From Balaenoptera acutorostrata (Eukaryota; Chordata; Mammalia; Artiodactyla; Balaenopteridae), in the NCBI RefSeq assembly GCF_949987535.1, contig NC_080067.1:78021985-78085984 (forward strand): a DNA stretch of 64,000 bases, in the 5' to 3' direction. Below are positions 57,721-64,000 of this stretch, piece by piece. Each line of letters opens with the position of its first letter. Position 1 is the stretch's first letter. The position numbers were made by a program, and so were the translations under genes. The notes below the pieces were generated by a model. That model was not told where the DNA came from and ran no database searches. It worked only from the letters and a program-made list of their open reading frames with translations.

Positions 57721-59080
57721 GACGGTGGAAAGATGGGGTAAAGCCCAATGGAGTAGACGTGGTAGATGCATGTCCCGAGTCTGCAGTGCGGGATACTGCC
57801 TCTCTGACACCCAAGAGCAACTTCATGTCACCAGCTCAAGACACACGCCTACTGACTGAGGTACAAACAGGCCCCAGATGCTTCAGCTCCTGTTGGACAA
57901 TGTTCATATCAAACTCTGGGCCAACCCACACTTACTGATGCTCCTCTTGAGGATGGAGAGAAATCTCAGACCAGCAGAGTAGAAAAGAGAGGAGAAGACA
58001 GGGCTACTGACCTGGGGGAGGAGACCAAAAGATTTTCTGCTTGCAATGATTTCCTTCGAATGTATCCCAGGTTTGAGCTGTCCCTGCGGAATGTTAAGGG
58101 GATATTTAAGATACTGATGGGGTTAGGAAGAGAAAACTGGGGACCATCAGTAAAGAGACCTTTAAGGGAGGGTGAGAATGACTGTGTTTTTCTCCAAGGC
58201 CACTTGGAAGATAAATTCAGGCCCTTCCACAACAGCTACTGCCATGTTCCCTTAGCACAAGTTTTCACTTCTCAAGGTAACAAAGGCAAGGGACACCACA
58301 CCTCCAAGGTGAGTGCCAGAAGAGAGCCTCCGTGTGCTTTGGAGGATGGCTCAACAGAGGCCAAGTTAATTTAGTTAAATTGTGTCATACTCAGGTGCTC
58401 AGCATAATTTTAAAGTGATAATGAACATACCAACTCTTGTTTCTGGGTAGTTTATCTAGCGACATCTCTTGGCATGCACAGGCAGCCAATTTCTTCCTGA
58501 GGAATTTCCACTAATCTCTTCTCCAGGAATAGACCTTGGCTCGCAAGGCAGTGTCGGTGAGCTCAAGGCATAGCTTGACTTCAGCCCTAGCATTGCCAAA
58601 GCAAAATGCCCTGGCTGTAGACAAGTGGACAGAGATTTATAGAGCCTTTTCCGAGGTCCCCAAAGCCAGGATGGTTGCAGCGGTCTGTGAGCTTTGGAGT
58701 CTTTCCTGCTTCTGGGATGTGGGGAGTAGAGGTTTGAGGGGGAAGGAGGTGACAATAGGGAGAGCAGCTCAAGTACATATGATCAGCCTTAGCCACTCTC
58801 TGATCTACTTCTCCTTCCTCATCTACCATTTCTGTGGCAGCTTTCCCACTTCACCTGCACTTCATCTTTATGCCAAACAGATTTAAGTTATTTGGGGTGA
58901 AAGATTGTTGGTTTCCAGACTCTGATTCTCCCTGGGAATGATCTTCAACCAAACAGAAAATATAATTTGTAAAATACCCCATTCAGATTTGCTTCAAAAT
59001 AATATGGAAGGGGAAAGCAGTGGGGTTACAGATGAAACAGGATTGCCTCTGAGTTGATCATTGTTAAAGCTGGGTGATGG
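57721..59080. other. Single-copy sequence, no gene seen
   Basis: Frames up to 116 codons (58536-58886) on both strands without recognisable features. Confidence 0.4.
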
Positions 59081-59245
59081 CATTATTCACAATAGCCAAC
59101 AGGTGAAAACAACCCTAGTGTCCATCCACAGAGGAATGGACGCACAAAATGTGGTACATACATACAATGGACTATTATTTAACTTTGGAAAGGAAGGCAA
59201 TCCTGACACTTGCTACAACATGGATGAACTTTGAAGACATTATTC
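59081..59245 (+). repeat. L1 3' ORF2-end fragment
   Basis: 'cattattcacaatagccaac', 'tagtgtccatccacagagga', 'caatggactattatttaact' and 'catggatgaactttgaagac' mark the last part of L1 ORF2 and the following UTR. Confidence 0.8.
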
Positions 59246-59258
59246 ACCCACAGAAGTT

Positions 59259-59261
<3 letters not shown>

Positions 59262-59314
<53 letters not shown>
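59262..59314. repeat. (AT)n followed by 24 T
   Basis: About 29 bp of AT dinucleotides pass directly into a T24 run. It may be the tail of another retroelement on the minus strand, but no body is recognisable after it. Confidence 0.9.
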
Positions 59315-59322
<8 letters not shown>

Positions 59323-59434
59323 GCAAGGATCCAACAATTATAGCAGTCTCTGAAGAAAATAGTTTCAAAAAGACTCTGACCAAAATCAAATGGGTTAGAG
59401 AAGAGAGGAAACAGGGGTGAGCAATAAATCATGT

Positions 59435-59550
59435 TTCCTTATATATACATATACACACATGTATATATACATGTTTACCTATATATATACACACACACAT
59501 ATGTGTATATATGTATACGTGTGCATAGATTTATACACGTATATATAGTT
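59435..59550. repeat. Imperfect TA/CA/TG repeat rich in palindromes
   Basis: Alternating 'tatatacatatacacacatg', 'acacacatatgtgtatatat' and 'gtatacgtgtgcatag' units give several short inverted repeats. Confidence 0.85.
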
Positions 59551-59834
59551 CAGTATAAATGGATAATGATAGACTGGAAATGTGTAATGCTGAATAAGAA
59601 TTCTTAAAATAGAGGTGAAATACTGCAAAGGAAATTCTAATGAGGTCTAGAAAGAAAAGTACCATGCTATTTCAGCAAAACCTAGGTGTTGGGGGCAGGG
59701 CATACAGAGTAAAAGCATCCCAGAGGCTCTTGGGATAAGGAGAAGAAAATGGGGGAAGTAGAAGTATTCTCAATATCTCAATGGCATAAATCTTAGAAAG
59801 TCAAAGCAGAGAGTTGGCTCCTGTGCTCCAGCTC

Positions 59835-59837
59835 TTT

Positions 59838-59876
<39 letters not shown>

Positions 59877-60139
59877 TGGCTGTGTTGGGTCTTCGTTTCT
59901 GTGCGAGGGCTTTCTCTAGTTGCGGCAAGTGGGGGCCACTCTTCATCGCGGTGGGCGGGCCTCTCACTATCGCGGCCTCTCTTGTTGCGGAGCACAGGCT
60001 CCAGACGCGCAGGCTCAGTAGTTGTGGCTCACGGGCCCAGTTGCTCCGCGGCATGTGGGATCTTCCCAGACCAGGGCTCGAACCCGTGTCCCCTGCATTG
60101 GCAGGCAGATTCTCAACCACTGTGCCACCAGGGAAGCCC
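59835..60139 (-). mobile_element. CHR-type SINE, minus strand, 9-bp target-site duplication
   Basis: A long (TTTA)n run opens it on the plus strand. The body is full length with head and B box on the minus strand. The duplication 'ctccagctc' is at 59826-59834 and 60140-60148, and may extend imperfectly into the tail. Plus-strand frames of 114-148 codons (59814-60366) are antisense SINE. Confidence 0.95.
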
Positions 60140-60148
60140 CTCCAGCTC

Positions 60149-60584
60149 ATTTTTCACGAAGCTCCCCAAATGCTAAACAGATTTCCTGTACCCTCGGGGA
60201 CAAGCACCTCCTCTCTGGCCAAAATCCTGCCCCATTTTCTCACCCCAGTAATATGCAGGGCCTCACAGCCAGCTCCTGCAGGGGCCGCCAGCAAGCATCC
60301 CAGGCTGTCTCACGCTCTGTAACAAAATACCTGGAGCCCACCTCTTTCCTAGTCTCCTTTTTCTAGGACGGGGCCGTGACCTGCTCCCAGGAACCCAGGC
60401 AGGGGCTGTTTCCCATCACTTCTTGCAATGAGGTATTTCATGGGGCCTGAGAGAGGAAATCAGGTCTCTGCTCCCCCTGGGATTAGTGCCATTCTCTCGT
60501 CTGTTCTCCCAGAAGGCCCTTTCTCTAGGTCTGACATAACTTTCTCCTCCAAGACAGGACCAGCGAGAATCCATTTGTGTATAG
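60149..60584. other. Single-copy sequence, no gene seen
   Basis: Nothing recognised beyond frames running out of the SINE. Confidence 0.4.
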
Positions 60585-60860
60585 AAAGATGAGAAGATAC
60601 TTTTGACATATTGTAATGTGAAAGAAGCAGGCTGCAAAATAATTTATATACTATACCTCTATTTAAAAAAAAAAATCCCACAAAACTATATTACACCTTC
60701 ATTGCATAGCTATATAAATGGGAAGGGAACTGGGATTGGAGGTAAGCAAAGGGGAGTTTCGTTTTACCTATATTGTTTGAGTGTTTTACAGTAGGAATGT
60801 AATCATGAATCACATGTGTGTAGTTTAAATATATACTTAACCCATAACAAGAAGAAAGAC
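60585..60860 (+). repeat. Old L1 (L1ME type) 3' UTR fragment
   Basis: 'ttgacatattgtaatgtgaa', 'gaagcaggctgcaaaataat', 'ttcattgcatagctatataa', 'cagtaggaatgtaatcatga' follow an L1ME 3' end. Confidence 0.6.
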
Positions 60861-61277
60861 CTTCATGCTTTGAAGGGCAGATACGTCCATTAATCCATTC
60901 ATAAATGCCCACTGTAGGTCAGTAGCTGCTGGGGAGAAGAAATGACTCATACGTAGCTGAGTCCTGGAGGCATTCTCTATCTGGTAGAGGAGATAAGACG
61001 TGTAAACCAGTAAGTGAAATAGGAAGACGCCCAGTGGAGAACTGATGTGTGCAAGAGCAGATGAGGAGAGAATTTGGGAGGAGACGAGCGAGAACAGTAA
61101 GCACTTGAGTTGGACTAGCCTGGGGGTGGGGGAGGGGAAGTAGGGGAGAATAGTGAATGATACAGCTAGAAAGGGAAACCAAGGCAAAAGCGTTCATTTA
61201 TTTATCTAATGCTTCCTGAGTGCCAACGAATTTCACTGCCTAATGGTGGGAGAGGGGAGAGGTTGTCTGGGGCAAAC
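60861..61277. other. Old repeat fragments, no gene seen
   Basis: Contains worn pieces such as 'ccattcataaatgcccactg' and 'tttatctaatgcttcctgag' of the unnamed ancient repeat type. The 116-codon minus frame (60837-61187) is not supported as a gene. Confidence 0.4.
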
Positions 61278-61368
61278 AATAAATACATTTTGCTGTATAC
61301 CTGAAACTAACACAACTTTGTTAATCAACTATGCTCCAATATCAAATAAAAATTAAAAAAAAAAAAAA
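61278..61368 (+). mobile_element. L1 3' tip
   Basis: 'tttgctgtatacctgaaact', 'aacacaactttgttaatcaa', 'tatgctccaatatcaaataa' and an A14-type tail: a very short cetartiodactyl L1 3' end. Confidence 0.85.
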
Positions 61369-62359
61369 GACCTTGGGAAGGCCAGCTAGCTGGAGATAGC
61401 AGATTCAGGAGTCCTTGTTTCTGGGTGGAGGGCGAAGCATGGGAAGGATCAGTCAAGGAGAGCACTTGGTGTGGGACCAGGAAAGGAGAGGGTCATTATG
61501 GAATCTCTTGGGATCTCAGCAAAACAGGGAAAGATCTAGGGAAAGATGCCAGGACTTCAGTTACCCGGGAAGGTTACAAAGGAGCCAACAGAGGAATTGG
61601 GTTCTGGCATTTCCACCTCAAACTTGGGCTCCTACCCTCCAAGGGTGGCCGCCCATCTGATTCTGTGTGTGCATCTGGCACTGGCTGCGCAGAGCTGCAG
61701 CTGGGAGCTGACCGGGTGAGGCAGAGACAAGAAGAGAAGGCCTCGCTTACAGCATGGAGGAGGGAGGGGTATAAACTGGACATTCAGGATATAAGAACTG
61801 CTAAATAGTGAAAGGACTAACCACATCCTCTGATTAGGGGTCATGTCCAAGGTGACGGTGCTCTGCATCTCGCCTTCATAGTGTTCTCCACTGGCTCCTC
61901 CCCTACGGCTAGCTTGGGAGCCCACTCTCCCCAGGCCTCAGAGAGGAGACGAGGAGCACACACGTCTTCCCGCCTGTATGTGGGTTCAGGACTTTGCCTT
62001 AGTGGGCTGCTGGTGAGTGGTGAGTGGCAGACATGTTTTACAACCCCAGATTAAATGCTCCTTCCATATGAGTTTACATTTATGTCTTTCAGATTTCATC
62101 TTTCTATGAATAAAATGCAAGCTGAGTTTGACAGTCAAGGCTACCATAACCTTGTTCCATAATACTTAGCTGTGGCTGGTGTCTTCAATATGTGCTACCC
62201 TTCTCCATCCTGCTCCCTGCCCCAGGGGCTATCCTACAGTAGCCTCTGGCTTCTGTTGGGTTCAGCTATTGGGGAGCTCCAGATGGATACCTGAGTGGTG
62301 CGGGGTGTGGGGGGGGTGATGACAGGGTATTTATTCCTCTGGGTCTAAGTGTGATGCTG
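61369..62359. other. Single-copy sequence, no gene seen
   Basis: A 127-codon frame at 61425-61808 and others overlap without recognisable features. A G7 run lies near 62310. Confidence 0.4.
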
Positions 62360-62362
62360 GCT

Positions 62363-63340
62363 TTATGAGACTGAAGCTTGCAATTTTATTGGTCCACAAA
62401 AACCAAAAATATCACCAAATACAGAAAAATAACAGTATTTTTCTGTTTCCAGCAACATACTCTTTGCCTCTTCATCTGACAACTTTGTAATAAATTTTTC
62501 TAGAGAAAGAACGGAAATATAATCCATTCTTTCCTCTAGTGGGTTTGATTGGAATTGGATTCTTTTTATATTGGTAACGTAGAACCATTTCAGTTTCACA
62601 ACTCATCGTTTGTAATGTCATGTAAAAATCTGAGATTGCTGTCCCATTTGGGAAGACCTCTATCATTTTCTTCCATATATAACCAAGATTTAGAGCATTT
62701 CAAATTTTCTTGTTCAGGAATTAATCTTAAATACTCTTTGAATTGCTAAGACTTATAAACCAGCTTGTCTTTGGGCCCCATTATAGTGGTGGCATACCAT
62801 GAGTTTTATGTTATCTTTTATAGAGGGTGCTGTGTGGTTTTGCCCGGATTCCCTCATGGGGCGAGCGCAGCCATCCCTCAGCTGCTGGAATATAGGATCT
62901 GCTGAGGCCACATTCTGGTCAGCTTTTCCCAGTCCTGCCATCCTCATTTCCTTACAAGTATAACTCCTGAGAGCTCTCCACGGTAAAAAAGTTACATGCA
63001 ACTTTCCATTTCATAGGCCATTTCTAGGGAACCCCATCTAGGACATCTTCATAGATGTCAGGATCTTGTATCAAAGCAGTAAGAAATGTAAATCTTTTGC
63101 CAATGAGTTCATATGCTTTACTCCTCCATCAATAAGATTATCGAATAATCCAAGGTCCTTTAACTCTATTTGCGTTTTCTTTCTTCGTCTTAATAACTTG
63201 CTAATTTTGATATAATCTGAAATTTTTTTATGCCTATAGGCTATAAACACAGGAGTCTGAGAACTAATATGTGAAATTCCATTTAAAAAGAAATAGTATG
63301 GTGCGTTTATAGTTGCAGGTGCTGCATTATACTACTGACA
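62363..63340 (-). pseudogene. Possible decayed coding sequence, unrecognised
   Basis: On the minus strand, from 63336 down to about 63084, one phase stays open for about 83 codons without an ATG start. It gives a protein-like, Lys/Ile/Leu-rich product (for instance KDLGLFDNLIDGGV). A phase change then gives 'ALIQDPDIYEDVLDG' at about 63085-63030. Further down, other phases show 'EYLRLIPEQENLKCSKSWLY' near 62715 and 'KFITKLSDEEAKSMLLETEK' near 62455, with stops between. The pattern of short protein-like runs in changing phase suggests an old pseudogene. I do not recognise the family, and no poly(A) tail or target duplication is seen. It could be chance in AT-rich DNA. Confidence 0.3.
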
Positions 63341-63344
63341 ATGA

Positions 63345-64000
63345 GAACTGAATTCCAGACTTAAAATTTTATGTCTGATGATGGGCCACAGACCAGCCCT
63401 CGTTCCTCACACAAACCTCTGTTCTCTTCACTACCCCCATACATCCATGCTGGGCACCAAAGGACACATTCTTATTACAACTGACCTCTCTGTACCTTCA
63501 AGTCATGACATCAGATGAGTTGGCGGTAAGAGTATTCCTGGAAGCCATTCCTACATGAGGACAGCTAGCGGTGAATTAAATATATACAGAGTGACTGTGA
63601 GCAACTCAAATATATCACACCAAACCCAAACTCATCTTCGCCTTAACCAGATCCTAAAAATGCCCATGCCGCCTCCAAAGCCACCCAACATAGGATGTGT
63701 GTGGCAGAGGGAAACTAGGATCAAAAATATCTTACTTTTACAAAATTTACCCCCCAAAATTTATAAAAACATGGAACATATGAACTTTGCTAGGGTTCCT
63801 TCCCAGGCCTGGGAAGGGGCCTGTGCAACTCTGAACCCTACAGCTTGAACTTAACCAGTTTCATTGTAAATCCGCCTCTGCCTGGACCTCTCCCTGCAAG
63901 GTTGCCTGGAACTGGCTGCATCCTTGACTGAGGCCACTGTTCTTCTAAGGCAGCTGTTCTACTGCACACTCTCTCTCTGTTCTAGCCATAGTCTCTCTGT
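63345..64000 (+). other. L2-like internal fragment and single-copy sequence
   Basis: Positions 63595-63690 ('caaacccaaactcatcttcg', 'aatgcccatgccgcctccaa') look like an internal L2 segment. The segment 63790-63920 ('tgcctggaactggctgcatc') may be another old repeat. The 97-codon frame at 63555-63848 crosses both and is not called. The window ends in single-copy DNA. Confidence 0.4.

Noticed and set aside
59814..60366. Frames of 114-148 codons on the plus strand
   Set aside because: Antisense CHR SINE; the same peptide pattern (e.g. 'RRLSSCGSRAQLLRGMW') appears at 8435, 11737, 16125 and 48355 wherever the SINE lies in that orientation.

Overview
The window is mammalian nuclear DNA, most probably from a cetacean. 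The main reason is seven copies of a tRNA-Glu-derived SINE of the CHR type. Six of them share the youngish form rich in CpG that I know from whale and dolphin genomes; one is an older, diverged copy. Each is flanked by a target-site duplication that can be read in the sequence. I see no BovB or pig PRE-1 elements. The L1 3' ends are of cetartiodactyl type (the 'gaaactaacac...ctccaataaa' tail). Species and chromosome cannot be told from this sequence.

I find no convincing functional protein-coding exon, tRNA, rRNA or CRISPR array. The longer open frames are explained by SINEs (reading frames 3054-3410, 8435-8830, 11737-12069, 48355-48870, 59814-60176), by L1 ORF2 remnants (39685-40491, 42392-42658), by a degenerate CT repeat (53041-53618), or by chance. 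The window is therefore best read as an intergenic or deep intronic segment.

Layout. 1-8,000: old hAT (MER5-type), MIR and L2 debris, one CHR SINE, and otherwise single-copy sequence. 8,000-12,100: a 98-bp tandem triplication beside a CHR SINE, a MER3-like hAT element, a well-formed solo LTR and another SINE. 12,100-16,400: mostly single-copy, with a candidate conserved noncoding element at 13.86-14.42 kb. 16,400-24,600: single-copy sequence, an ERV LTR-like repeat, then a dense run of L2, L3/CR1 and L1 3' ends. 24,600-26,700: a nested L1. 26,700-34,000: a second candidate regulatory segment, single-copy DNA, L1s, and an LTR-like repeat carrying a TA-flanked MITE. 34,000-39,300: LTR-like, L3/CR1 and L1 fragments and a homeobox-motif-rich segment. 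39,347-43,325: three L1 insertions and a SINE, with an unusual internally deleted L1. 43,300-59,000: mostly single-copy DNA with MIR, L2, MER3, MER5 and LTR-like relics and a 330-bp CT tract. 59,000-64,000: L1 fragments, simple repeats, a SINE and a possible decayed coding sequence at 62.36-63.34 kb.

No group of genes works together here. The content of interest is insertion history: nested elements, target-site duplications and rearranged L1s. There are also a few repeat-free segments that may be cis-regulatory. Repeat family names come from memory of consensus features, not from a search; where I could not name a family I say so. I did not find a clear new biological system.
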